Source of the DNA: Romboutsia weinsteinii
Lineage (GTDB): Bacteria > Bacillota > Clostridia > Peptostreptococcales > Peptostreptococcaceae
Length of the DNA stretch: 64,000 nucleotides
Direction: 5' to 3'
Assembly (NCBI RefSeq): GCF_002250835.2
Contig: NZ_NOJY02000002.1
Location: 124,001 to 188,000, forward strand
Positions 37,211 to 46,122 of the stretch are shown here, piece after piece (position 1 is the first letter of the stretch; each line of letters starts with the position of its first letter). The notes beneath the pieces are model-generated. The model searched no databases. It was not told the DNA's origin and saw only the letters and a list, made by a program, of their open reading frames with translations. Position numbers and translations under genes: made by a program.

Positions 37211-38689
37211 TTATTCTTGTGGTGGTGCTGGTTCTTCTGGTGCTGTCTCTTGTGGTACCGGTTCTTGAGGAGGATTTGGCTGTGGCGTTTGACTCTCAGC
37301 ATTCTCCTCTGGTGGTTTACTTTCCTCTACTGGTGGTTGATTTTCTGGTGGTTGTACTGCCTCTTGCATAGTCCCAACAGCTATAACACCTTGCTTTTTA
37401 GGATAGTATGATGTACTTACCTTTTCCTTCTTAAGCACGTCTCCATTACCATCTTTATATACTCTGTATGTAGATACTGTATATCCGTCTCTACCTTTTT
37501 CTAATACTTTTTCCTGACCCTGAGGTAGTGTTGGATCATCTACCTTTTTTGTTGGTGCAGCTGATACACCATCTGTACTAGTTACTATTTCAATTTTTTG
37601 TTTATCTTTATAACTTCCATATATTTGGCATGTTACAGTGTTACCAGAAACATAATTATTAACATATATAGGATAACTTAAATTGTTTTTAAATACAAAA
37701 TCTATACTCCCATCAGCAACAGTTGCATCTCTTCCTTTTTCTGCATAGCTAGATGGTATTGAGTGGTTTCTTAAATTTACATATTCTAAACCTGCATATA
37801 GTGTAGCATTGTATAATGTAGTAGATACTTGGCAAACGCCACCTCCTACACCTTCTTGTACTACACCTTGAACTATTACAGGTGCATTTTTATATCCATT
37901 TGCTATAGTTCTAAGACCAGTGTGATCGTTATAAGAAAAACTCTCTCCTGGCATTAATAATACATTGCTAGTTCTTTCTGCTGCTAATCTTATGTTTGTA
38001 TTTCTTCCTGTAGTACCTCCATCAAACTTAGTTGAGTGGCTTCCTAGAACAGTATCTATAGATTCTAACTCTTCTTTTTTAATTTTTGCTTCAACCTTCG
38101 TAACAATTATTTCTGGATTTAAGTTCCCTTTGCTTACTTTATTTTTAAATTCAGATACACTATCTCCTACATTAACTTTAAGTCCAGGTTGATCATCTGT
38201 TATGTTTATATTAGATCCACTAATACTTATACTTGCATCTTTAACTTCTACATCTATTTCTTTAGCAATATTCTCTATTTTATCTTTTAATTTCTCTTCA
38301 TTGTATTCAGTAGATACTTCTATATTATTTACTTTCCCAAAATTAGATTTGATAGTATTAATTAGATTTTCTCCAAAGCTTTTCCCTTTATTAAATTTAT
38401 ATGCCTTTTCTACTGTATCTTCTAAGTTATATTTAAGTGAAATATCTTTTGGTGATATATCCCAGGTATCGCTTGAATATGAAAATTTTATATTACCTAT
38501 AGTGTATTTCTTTTCTAATTCTTTTATTGCTTCTATCTTTGTCATTCCACTTACATCTATTTCATTTATATACGTATTTTTAGAGATCTTATCTCCATTA
38601 ATTTGAGAATACATCACCCCGATAAATATTCCCACTATTGCTATTACTATAGCTATGCTTATGTAAATATTCCTCTTTATACTTGTCAT
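37211..38689 (-). CDS. VanW-family wall protein with G5 domain and Pro-rich tail
   Basis: 492 residues. A membrane anchor (about 8-28), a PG_binding_4-like region (about 35-200), the VanW core ('GFSYNDHTGLRT', 'GVGGGVCQVSTTLYNATLYAGLE', 'RNHSIPSSYAEKGRDATV', about 220-330) and a G5 domain (about 375-440). A Pro/Glu/Gln-rich tail (about 450-492) looks like a wall-spanning segment. VanW function is unproven; wall location is inferred. A hairpin precedes it at 38717-38736. Confidence 0.85.
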   Translation of the reverse strand: MTSIKRNIYISIAIVIAIVGIFIGVMYSQINGDKISKNTYINEIDVSGMTKIEAIKELEKKYTIGNIKFSYSSDTWDISPKDISLKYNLEDTVEKAYKFNKGKSFGENLINTIKSNFGKVNNIEVSTEYNEEKLKDKIENIAKEIDVEVKDASISISGSNINITDDQPGLKVNVGDSVSEFKNKVSKGNLNPEIIVTKVEAKIKKEELESIDTVLGSHSTKFDGGTTGRNTNIRLAAERTSNVLLMPGESFSYNDHTGLRTIANGYKNAPVIVQGVVQEGVGGGVCQVSTTLYNATLYAGLEYVNLRNHSIPSSYAEKGRDATVADGSIDFVFKNNLSYPIYVNNYVSGNTVTCQIYGSYKDKQKIEIVTSTDGVSAAPTKKVDDPTLPQGQEKVLEKGRDGYTVSTYRVYKDGNGDVLKKEKVSTSYYPKKQGVIAVGTMQEAVQPPENQPPVEESKPPEENAESQTPQPNPPQEPVPQETAPEEPAPPQE

Positions 38690-38716
38690 ATGCTTATCTC
38701 CTTACCAAATTTGTAA

Positions 38717-38736
38717 AGCGTGTTAAAAAACACGCT
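38717..38736 (-). other. intercistronic hairpin
   Basis: A perfect stem AGCGTGTT / AACACGCT has a 4-nt loop. It sits directly after the stop codon of the TPR/PepSY-like gene and 28 bases before the VanW start. The tail TTACAAATTT is only weakly T-rich, so it may attenuate, process or partly terminate the transcript. Confidence 0.5.
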
Positions 38737-40128
38737 CTAGTAACCTTTTATTTCATATTCAGATGTAGAATAGACTTTTTTATTATACATATTTATCACA
38801 TAAACTTCTTTTTTCTTAAATATGCCCTTTCCAACCAATGCATAATAATACACATCTTTGTCTTTTTCTAATAACGAATCTAAACCTTCTTTATCTTCTA
38901 TATACTTATAAGCCTTGTCTTTAGAAACCATAGAAATATTTTTATACTGATAATCTTTATCTTTAAATTTATTTTCTAATACAGTTTGAGCTTGATTTGA
39001 ACTTATCGCAAATTGAATTTCACTATCTTTACTTACTCTAAAGTATCCATCTGAGTACGTTGAATTATAATCTTTATTTGATCCTTTATAAGAATATATA
39101 TTTCTGCTTTTTGCATCTACTAATATCTCATCTATAAGTTCTTCATATTCAAATACTTCTACATAGTAATATTTACTTCCACCAATCATTTGTTGGAATG
39201 AAGTTACAGTCAATCCTTCTTTATCTTTTCCACTCTTTTTCGCAATTAAATTAATAATATCATTTGGAGTTAGAGTATAAAGAGATAAGTTCTTTTGGTA
39301 CTTTGACTCTAGGTCTAATAGTTTTTCGTCTTCTTGATAATAAGGCTTTAAGTAGCCTATATATTGTAGCGCTTCTTCATAATTACCAAGTTCATTAGCT
39401 TCATCAGCCTGTTCTATATAGTAATCATACATTAAGCCTATACATTCTTTTTTAGCATTCTGAGCCAAATCATAATACTTTTTGTCTTCTTCTAAGACCT
39501 TATCATATGATTTAATTGCCTCGTGATACTTTTTTATATTTTTATCTTCCTCTGCTGCTTCAAACATCTTTCTAGAGTCATACAAAACAGTTATGTTTTG
39601 CTTGTATACATCTAAATCATTACCCATACCATCTAAACTTGAAGCCGTATTTATATAAGACATAGCAATATCATAGCTTAGATTTTCACTTTTATACATT
39701 TCACTTACCCTGCTAGCCTGATCTACAATTTTCTTTAAATCTACATCTATCCCTCTAAGTGCATTTACTGTGCTTATTAAGCCTATATAATGTTCTTTTG
39801 TTATCTGAGTATTAATAAACTTATCTCCACTGCTAATCATTAATTTATTTATTTTTTTTGATACGTTTTTATCAAATCTTTCCATTTTCGATGGAGAGAA
39901 TTCTTTTTCTAGGTCTTCGTAGTAGTTAAGTGCTACCCCATATTTTCGACTTTCTATATGTTTAAGTAGTATCGATGATTCTTTCGAAACGCTAAATTCA
40001 TCACTACTAACAAAGAAAATTATCATCAAAAATATAAGTCCCAGTATTGATAATGAAGCCGTAACTATAGTCTTTCTATGAGAGTCTATAAGGTCGACTA
40101 TTTTTTCAAACCTTTCCTTCAAACCCAT
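38737..40128 (-). CDS. membrane-anchored TPR-like protein with PepSY-like C-terminus
   Basis: 463 residues. A short cytoplasmic N-terminus, a membrane helix (about 22-42) and a long, helical extracytoplasmic region with TPR-like repeats (about 90-280). The C-terminal region (about 285-460) resembles tandem PepSY-like units ('YYYVEVFEYEELIDEILVDAKSRNIYSYKG'; 'YYYALVGKGIFKKKEVYVINMYNKKVYS'). PepSY domains are often protease-inhibitory. The assignment of domains is by eye and uncertain. It follows the PP2C-like gene by 122 bases. Confidence 0.6.
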   Translation of the reverse strand: MGLKERFEKIVDLIDSHRKTIVTASLSILGLIFLMIIFFVSSDEFSVSKESSILLKHIESRKYGVALNYYEDLEKEFSPSKMERFDKNVSKKINKLMISSGDKFINTQITKEHYIGLISTVNALRGIDVDLKKIVDQASRVSEMYKSENLSYDIAMSYINTASSLDGMGNDLDVYKQNITVLYDSRKMFEAAEEDKNIKKYHEAIKSYDKVLEEDKKYYDLAQNAKKECIGLMYDYYIEQADEANELGNYEEALQYIGYLKPYYQEDEKLLDLESKYQKNLSLYTLTPNDIINLIAKKSGKDKEGLTVTSFQQMIGGSKYYYVEVFEYEELIDEILVDAKSRNIYSYKGSNKDYNSTYSDGYFRVSKDSEIQFAISSNQAQTVLENKFKDKDYQYKNISMVSKDKAYKYIEDKEGLDSLLEKDKDVYYYALVGKGIFKKKEVYVINMYNKKVYSTSEYEIKGY

Positions 40129-40250
40129 TATTTTTTCCTTTCTAACTCAATAATAGTCTTTATTGTATATGTTACTTTTTTCTTATTATTATATCATATT
40201 TCGATGTTATAGACTATAATTTATCCTTTGTAGACAAGGCTTATAAAATG

Positions 40251-41018
40251 CTAATTTATGCCTATAAAAATTATACTAATATCATCTTTACTTATATTTT
40301 CACTCAATAAGCTTAGGTAATTTTTGTATCCTTTTATTAGCATCATTCTAGAAAAAATACTTTTATCATACTTATAAATAGTATTTTCTATACTTTCATA
40401 TAAATCTGTTTTTGTCATAAATGAATTATCATAACCATCGCTAAATAAAATAACCCACTGTAAATTATTCTCATCATTATTTATTTCATCAAATTTATAG
40501 TATATATTTTTATAAGAACCTTCTCTTCCTATAGAGTCAATTATTTTTTGACTAGCGTTATTATCTATTATCTTCTTATAATTATTATTTTCTTTTAAAA
40601 CTATACTTCCATCCCCTATTTTCAAATATGCTCTAAATTTTTCTGTAATAACTACAGCGGTAAGAGTTGTGGAGTACTTTATATATTCTGTTTTAAAAAC
40701 TATTGGATATATGCTTTTATAATGATCCTCTACCCTCTTGTTCCATCTATTGCAAATTAACTGTTGCACTTCGCTCTCTTTAAGTGCTAATTCTAATCCA
40801 TCCTCGTCTACATAGCTCTCAAGAACTTCAATTGCTACTTCACAAGCAAACTTTGCTCCTTCATCACTATACTCAAAATAATCAGTGCTATGTCCATCAG
40901 CTACAGTACATATAACACCATTATTAATTTTTTTATATTCTACATAGTCCTGAGACCCTTTATTCTTTAATATATTCTTATAACCAACTACACTACCTTT
41001 TAAAATTTTATATTCCAT
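40251..41018 (-). CDS. PP2C-like serine/threonine phosphatase
   Basis: 255 residues. The metal-binding Asp motifs of the PPM/PP2C fold are present: 'CTVADGHSTDYF' (about residues 37-48), 'IGDGSIVL', 'LFSDGYDNS' and 'DDISIIFIG' at the end. This is the soluble PP2C_2 type that opposes Hanks-type kinases, but no kinase gene is in the window. It may dephosphorylate partners encoded downstream, which is inference. It has AGGAGGA as ribosome binding site. Confidence 0.8.
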   Translation of the reverse strand: MEYKILKGSVVGYKNILKNKGSQDYVEYKKINNGVICTVADGHSTDYFEYSDEGAKFACEVAIEVLESYVDEDGLELALKESEVQQLICNRWNKRVEDHYKSIYPIVFKTEYIKYSTTLTAVVITEKFRAYLKIGDGSIVLKENNNYKKIIDNNASQKIIDSIGREGSYKNIYYKFDEINNDENNLQWVILFSDGYDNSFMTKTDLYESIENTIYKYDKSIFSRMMLIKGYKNYLSLLSENISKDDISIIFIGIN

Positions 41019-41093
41019 AGCATCCTCCTATAAGTATTTAGACTTATCCCCTACTTATTTTTTATTATCGATATGCTACTTTTATGTTATAAA

Positions 41094-41123
41094 GCAGAAA
41101 AAACACAGTATTAACTGTGTTTT
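41094..41123 (-). terminator. terminator of the small membrane protein gene
   Basis: The stem AAAACACAGT / ACTGTGTTTT has a 4-nt loop and is followed by Ts on the minus strand. Confidence 0.8.
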
Positions 41124-41154
41124 AACCTTTATAAATAAACTAAATTCTTTTTTA

Positions 41155-41436
41155 TTATGATATTTTTCTTCTGTGTCCAACTGACTTTGGTTTATTTTGT
41201 TTTGTAGCAGGTTTAGAATTATTTTTATTAACAACTTTATTCTTGCTAGCGAATATTTTTTTAGAATTAAATAGCACTAGTCCTATTACTAAACATACTG
41301 TTGATAAAGATGCCATTGTTAAATAATAACCTATTCCTACAGATACACCTAATGTTGCATTTATTATCATTATTGCAAATGTTATTGGAAAACATATCGC
41401 AAGCGACATAATAATAATCCTTAGGACTTTTTTCAA
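41155..41436 (-). CDS. small two-helix membrane protein, function unknown
   Basis: About 93 residues. Two membrane helices (about 5-25 and 35-55) are followed by a basic tail (KKIFASKNKVVNKNNSKPATKQNKPK). I place the start at TTG 41436, preceded by GGGGTGAGG; an upstream TTG at 41460 is in frame but has no ribosome binding site. The family is not recognised. It is divergent from cotE. Confidence 0.5.
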   Translation of the reverse strand: MKKVLRIIIMSLAICFPITFAIMIINATLGVSVGIGYYLTMASLSTVCLVIGLVLFNSKKIFASKNKVVNKNNSKPATKQNKPKSVGHRRKIS

Positions 41437-41650
41437 CTTCCTCACCCCATATAATAACAAATCTTTACAATCATTCCTATACTTAACTATAGCAAATTAG
41501 TAGTAAAATAGCAATTATTATTGCTGTTTTTTGTTATAAGTTAAATAAAAATATAATTAAATTTTTATTATATTTTTTAAGAGTAACATTAGTAATAACA
41601 AATTAATAAAATAAAACAGATGATATTTTACTAATTAAGGGGTGATATAT

Positions 41651-43441
41651 ATGCCATGTCTTCCTAGTCTAGGGTCAAAGGCTCCTGATTTTTGTGCTGA
41701 TACAACTATGGGACCTATACAATTATCTAACTACACTGGAAAATGGGTTGTTTTATTCTCACATCCTGGTGACTTTACACCAGTATGTACTACCGAATTT
41801 TTATGTTTTGCAAAATACTATAATGAGTTTCAAAAAAGAAATACAGAATTAATTGGACTTAGCGTAGATAGCAATAGTTCTCATTTAGCATGGATTTACA
41901 ATATGTGCTTATTAACAGGGGTTGAAATTCCGTTTCCAATTATAGAAGACCGAGATATGAGAGTAGCTAGACTTTATGGTATGATTTCTGAAGCTGTTAG
42001 CAATACATCAACTATACGTTCCGTATTTGTTATAGATGATAAGCAAGTTTTAAGAACTATACTTTACTACCCTCAAACAACAGGAAGAAATATACCTGAG
42101 ATCCTAAGAATCATAGAGGCACTTCAGACTAGCGATAGAGATAACGTAGTTACTCCTGCAAACTGGTTCCCTGGTATGCCAGTAATACTACCATATCCTA
42201 AAACATTTAAAGAGCTAAAAGATAGAGTTAATAATTGCGGAAAGCATCAATCATGCGTAGATTGGTATTTGTGCTTTGTTCCTGATAGTAGCACTAATAA
42301 TAAACATTGCTCATGCTCAAATCAAAATCCTTGTCATAATGCTTCAAACAATAAAAAATCATCTCTCAAGAAAAGTAATCGACCTCAGATAACTGGATCA
42401 GAATTCCAGCCAGTAGATATTAATTATTGCCCTGATGTTACTCCGATTGTTATGGAGTATGTTCTAGGTAATCCTACTAATGTAGATGCTCAACTTCTTG
42501 ACGCTGTTATATATGCATTTGTTGAAATAAATGATGATGGTACCTTATTAGTTCCTACACCTAGATTTTTACAACAACTAATAGATTTGAAAGCAGAGAA
42601 ACCTAGTCTAAAAGTAATAGCAGCTATAGGAGGATGGGGAACTGAAGGATTTTCCGATGCTGCTTTAACTCCTACTTCTAGATATAATTTTGCTAGAGAA
42701 GTTAATAAATTGATAAATCAATATGGATTAGATGGTATTGATATAGACTGGGAATACCCTGGAAGCAGTGCAGCAGGTATAAAATCTAGACCTCAAGATA
42801 GAGAAAATTTCACACTACTGCTTACAGCAATAAGAGATGTTATTGGTGATGATAAATGGTTAAGTATTGCAGGTACAGGTGATAAAGCTTATTTAAATAC
42901 TAGTGCTGATATCGCAAATATCGCTCCAATTATTGATTACTTTAATCTTATGAGTTATGACTTTACTGCTGGTGAAACTGGAGCAAATGGCAGAAAACAT
43001 CAGGCTAACCTTTATCCATCCAGCCTTTCCCTTCCTGGGTATAGTGTAGATGGCATGGTAAATAATCTTATAGATGCTGGTATGCCAGCAGAAAAAATAA
43101 TGCTAGGTGTTCCATTCTACGGTAGACTAGGTGCTACAATAACAAGATCTTATGATGAGCTTAGAAAAAATTATATAAATAAAAATGGATATGAGTTTAG
43201 ATTCGACAGAGAAGCACAGGTTCCTTATTTGGTTAAAGATGGCGAATTTGCAATGTCTTATGATAATGCGTTATCAATATTCTTAAAGGGTCAATATGTA
43301 CTTGAAAACTGTTTAGGAGGCATATTCTCTTGGACATCTACTTATGACCAAGCAAATATATTAGCTAAAGCTATGAATGATAGTATATTTAGTCCTAACG
43401 AACTAAAAATAGAGTTACAAAATGTATTTGGTAAGTTTTAA
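41651..43441 (+). CDS. cotE: bifunctional spore coat peroxiredoxin-chitinase, CotE type
   Basis: 596 residues. The N-terminal peroxiredoxin domain (about 1-215) has the peroxidatic Cys46 in 'FTPVCTTEF'. A Cys-rich, Ser/Asn-rich linker (about 205-250) follows. The C-terminal GH18 chitinase domain has 'DGIDIDWEYP' at residues 361-370 with catalytic Glu368. This is the Clostridioides difficile CotE architecture; the C. difficile protein is longer, so the linker or tail is shorter here. The start is ATG 41651, 6 nt after AAGGGGTG. It should sit in the spore coat and act against peroxide and chitin-like glycans or mucin. Confidence 0.9.
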   Translation: MPCLPSLGSKAPDFCADTTMGPIQLSNYTGKWVVLFSHPGDFTPVCTTEFLCFAKYYNEFQKRNTELIGLSVDSNSSHLAWIYNMCLLTGVEIPFPIIEDRDMRVARLYGMISEAVSNTSTIRSVFVIDDKQVLRTILYYPQTTGRNIPEILRIIEALQTSDRDNVVTPANWFPGMPVILPYPKTFKELKDRVNNCGKHQSCVDWYLCFVPDSSTNNKHCSCSNQNPCHNASNNKKSSLKKSNRPQITGSEFQPVDINYCPDVTPIVMEYVLGNPTNVDAQLLDAVIYAFVEINDDGTLLVPTPRFLQQLIDLKAEKPSLKVIAAIGGWGTEGFSDAALTPTSRYNFAREVNKLINQYGLDGIDIDWEYPGSSAAGIKSRPQDRENFTLLLTAIRDVIGDDKWLSIAGTGDKAYLNTSADIANIAPIIDYFNLMSYDFTAGETGANGRKHQANLYPSSLSLPGYSVDGMVNNLIDAGMPAEKIMLGVPFYGRLGATITRSYDELRKNYINKNGYEFRFDREAQVPYLVKDGEFAMSYDNALSIFLKGQYVLENCLGGIFSWTSTYDQANILAKAMNDSIFSPNELKIELQNVFGKF

Positions 43442-43448
43442 AAAATAA

Positions 43449-43480
43449 AGGTCTTGCAGATAATTTGCAAGACCCTTTTA
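43449..43480. terminator. bidirectional terminator between cotE and the RNase H gene
   Basis: The stem GGTCTTGCA / TGCAAGACC (43451-43475) has a 7-nt loop and A/T tracts on both sides. Confidence 0.8.
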
Positions 43481-44077
43481 TATTCCTATTGCTTTTTTTG
43501 CTAGTTTATCAGCTTCTTCATTGTACTTATCGCCACTATGAGCTTTTACTTTTACAAATTTCACATTTAGTTTATTTTTTATACTATCATAAAATTGTTT
43601 ATACGCTGTTGTTCCTTCTTTATTTGTTTTCCAAATTCCCATACACCATTTTTCTATACCTTCGTAGTCAAAGTAAAGAATTAAATTTTCAATCTTATTT
43701 TCTAAGCAATAATTCATAGCTATTTTAGATGCCTCTATCTCTCCGGCTACATTTCTCATCCCTACAAGTTTTTCATCTTTTCCTTTTATGCTATAGGTTT
43801 TTTCTACAACTTTATTTTTAAGAATAACTACTCCCGATCCATACTCTCTTATAGAATGTTCATAGCTACCATCAACGTAGGCCTCTACAGTACTTTCCGG
43901 ATTTTTTATGGTCACTAATTTTGTTCCATGTACATATTCTTTAGCTTCTTCATGTGTAGGAAAGCTCTTATACTCTGCACCAGAAAAACCATTGACTTGT
44001 TCCTTACATTCATTCCAAGTCTCATATATGCCTACTTTTTTACCTTTTCTAACTGCATAAAACTTCTTCTTACTCAA
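43478..44077 (-). CDS. rnhA: ribonuclease HI with viroplasmin-like N-terminal domain
   Basis: About 199 residues. The N-terminal viroplasmin/RNase_H1_N domain ('KKKFYAVRKGKKVGIYETW', about 1-45), which binds RNA-DNA hybrids, is followed by the RNase H fold. Catalytic acidic residues appear in 'AYVDGSYEH', 'GEIEASKIA', 'YFDYEGIEKW' and the C-terminal 'DKYNEEADKLAKKA'. The start is TTG 44077, 9 nt after GGAG; an earlier in-frame TTG is too close. It degrades RNA in hybrids. Confidence 0.86.
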   Translation of the reverse strand: MSKKKFYAVRKGKKVGIYETWNECKEQVNGFSGAEYKSFPTHEEAKEYVHGTKLVTIKNPESTVEAYVDGSYEHSIREYGSGVVILKNKVVEKTYSIKGKDEKLVGMRNVAGEIEASKIAMNYCLENKIENLILYFDYEGIEKWCMGIWKTNKEGTTAYKQFYDSIKNKLNVKFVKVKAHSGDKYNEEADKLAKKAIGI

Positions 44078-44259
44078 TATCAACCACTCCTATAAGATTA
44101 ACTTTAATTCCAAAATATAATATTTGATATATAAATTTTACGGTACTAACTATTTTAACCCAAATATAACCTGTTTAAAAGTTTTATTTGCTAGCAATAA
44201 ATAACTCAACACTTAATATCAATTCAATAAGTAGTAGATTTTCCCTCTTTTCTATCCTA

Positions 44260-44288
44260 TTGTTTCATGATATAATTTATCTTATAAA
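44260..44288 (+). promoter_or_regulatory. candidate promoter for the lysine riboswitch transcript
   Basis: -35 TTGTTT (44260-44265), 17-nt spacer, -10 TATAAA (44283-44288). The transcription start would fall about 60 bases before the riboswitch. The stretch from 44084 to 44259 holds nothing I recognise. Confidence 0.45.
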
Positions 44289-44353
44289 ATAAATTGTTTA
44301 TAAAAATAATTTTTTGCGAATTATTTTGAAATAAAATATCGAATATAACTATT

Positions 44354-44513
44354 GATAGAGGTCGCATTGTTAAAGAGTAGTTTTGTGGAGGTAGCACGAT
44401 GAAGCAAAATAAAAGGTAACGATGCCGAAATATATAAGTAATGCTTAACACTTATATGTTGGGGTTATGTAGAATATGCATAACACTGTCACAATAATTT
44501 GTGAAGAGCTATC
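44354..44513 (+). ncRNA. lysine riboswitch (L-box)
   Basis: P1 is formed by GATAG (44354-44358) and CTATC (44509-44513). Conserved L-box core segments appear in order: AGAGGTCGCA, AGAGTAG, GGAGGTAGCA, AAAAGGTAACGATGCCGAAA, GTTGGGG, CACTGTCACAATAATTTGTG and GAAGAGCTATC. The layout matches the Bacillus lysC leader element. A terminator and a transporter gene follow, so lysine should switch the gene off. Confidence 0.92.
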
Positions 44514-44515
44514 TT

Positions 44516-44588
44516 TAGATTAAGTGTAGATTCAAATTATATTACTTTGAATACTTAAGTCTAGAGTGCTTCACTCTAGGCTTTTTTT
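44516..44588 (+). terminator. riboswitch expression platform: antiterminator and terminator
   Basis: The terminator AGTCTAGAGTG / CACTCTAGGCT with a 3-nt loop (44558-44582) ends in seven Ts. An alternative pairing of TAGATTAAGT and ATTCAAA (44516-44536) with TTTGAATACTTAAGTCTA (44546-44563) would block the terminator arm, giving a lysine-off switch. Confidence 0.85.
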
Positions 44589-44642
44589 AATCCTCAAGTT
44601 CTTATCACTGTTATATTCTCAGAAAAACTAAGGGGGTCTCTC

Positions 44643-46073
44643 ATGTCGCAAAGAACAAAAAAGCAAGCAACATTATTGGATGCATTATTATCTATTGGTT
44701 TTTTAGTTGCAGTATTAGTAACATGTTTAGTAGTTTTAAAGGAATATGAAATATCTGCTCACATACCACTTATTGTAGGTGGTATATTTATTGGATGCGT
44801 AGCTATTTTTAAACTTGGATTTACTTGGAAAGAATTAGAAGATGGAATTCTTAATACAATAAATTCTACAATGCCATCAATTTTAATTTTATTAGTTGTT
44901 GGTATGTTAATTGGTACTTGGATTCTTAGTGGAGTTGTTCCTAGTATGATTTATTGGGGGCTTAATATATTGTCTCCTGGTATATTTTTAGTAGCAACAA
45001 CATTAATATGTGCAATAGTTTCTATTTCTACTGGTTCTTCTTGGACTACAGCAGGAACTATTGGTATAGCACTTCTTGGTATAGGTAGTGCTCTTGGTAT
45101 TCCTGCTAAAATAGTAGCTGGTGCAATAATTTCTGGTGCTTACTTTGGAGATAAGATGTCTCCTCTATCAGATACAACAAACTTAGCTCCTGCAATGGCT
45201 GGTACTACCTTATTTGAACATATTAAGCATATGTTATATACAACGATTCCTGCTTTAGTGATATCTCTTATCTTATATGCTGTAATAGGACTTAAATATG
45301 CGGGTAACCAAATAGATACTAGCCAAATTACAGAAATACAAACTGCTTTACTAGGTAACTTTAATACATTATCTCCATTATTACTTTTAATACCAGCAGC
45401 TGTTATAATAATGGTAATATTAAAAGTTCCTGCTGTTCCAGCACTAATTATAGGTACTTTGCTTGGTGGCGTTGTTGGTATTGTAGTTCAAGATGCATCG
45501 ATAGCAGATGCATTTGTAATTGCTAAGAGTGGATATGTTTCTAATACTGGAATGGAATTTGTAGACTCTCTACTTACTCGCGGAGGTCTTGATAGTATGC
45601 TAGGTACTGTTTCTTTAATGCTTTGTGCATTAGTTACAGGTGGTATACTTGAAAAAACTGGTATGCTTGAAGTTCTAGCTAAATCTATATTAAAGGTAGC
45701 TAAAGGTACTTTCGGATTAATATTTGCTACTATTTTTACTTGTATAGCTACAAACTTAGCTGTAGCTGATCAATACTTATCAATAGTAATACCTGGAAGT
45801 ATGTACAAAGATGCATTTAGAAAGCAAGGATTGGACCCTAAAAACCTATCTCGTGCATTGGAGGATAGTGCTACAATAACATCTCCGTTAATTCCTTGGA
45901 ATACATGTGGTGCTTATATGTCAGCAACTCTTGGAGTTGGATCGTTCGCATTTTTACCATTTGCATTTTTCAACTTGCTATGTCCTATAATTTCATTAAT
46001 ATATGGAGCTACAGGAATATCAATAGCAAAATTACCAAAAGAAGAAACTATAAAAGAGCATTCTATAGCTTAA
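44643..46073 (+). CDS. NhaC-family transporter under lysine riboswitch control (LysW-type)
   Basis: 476 residues, about 12 membrane helices of the NhaC superfamily ('TGSSWTTAGTIGIALLGIG', 'SGAYFGDKMSPLSDTTNLAPA'). NhaC proteins are usually Na+/H+ or malate/lactate antiporters, but NhaC-like genes with an upstream L-box have been predicted as lysine importers (LysW). The riboswitch makes lysine import the best reading here. The ATG follows AAGGGGGT. Confidence 0.85.
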   Translation: MSQRTKKQATLLDALLSIGFLVAVLVTCLVVLKEYEISAHIPLIVGGIFIGCVAIFKLGFTWKELEDGILNTINSTMPSILILLVVGMLIGTWILSGVVPSMIYWGLNILSPGIFLVATTLICAIVSISTGSSWTTAGTIGIALLGIGSALGIPAKIVAGAIISGAYFGDKMSPLSDTTNLAPAMAGTTLFEHIKHMLYTTIPALVISLILYAVIGLKYAGNQIDTSQITEIQTALLGNFNTLSPLLLLIPAAVIIMVILKVPAVPALIIGTLLGGVVGIVVQDASIADAFVIAKSGYVSNTGMEFVDSLLTRGGLDSMLGTVSLMLCALVTGGILEKTGMLEVLAKSILKVAKGTFGLIFATIFTCIATNLAVADQYLSIVIPGSMYKDAFRKQGLDPKNLSRALEDSATITSPLIPWNTCGAYMSATLGVGSFAFLPFAFFNLLCPIISLIYGATGISIAKLPKEETIKEHSIA

Positions 46074-46078
46074 TATAT

Positions 46079-46119
46079 AAAAGGCATAGCACAAATAATA
46101 CTTTGTGTTATGCCTTTTT
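46079..46119. terminator. bidirectional terminator between transporter genes
   Basis: AAAAGGCATAGCACAAA pairs with TTTGTGTTATGCCTTTT (one G-T) around a short loop, followed by Ts. Confidence 0.82.
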
Positions 46120-46122
46120 CTT

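Noticed and set aside
37217-37411. Trp/Cys-rich plus-strand frame opposite the VanW tail
   Set aside because: It is the complement of the Pro/Glu-rich tail codons of the real gene; no ribosome binding site.
44257-44451. Minus-strand frame over the lysine riboswitch
   Set aside because: The region matches the L-box aptamer and its promoter; the frame has no ribosome binding site and no protein character.
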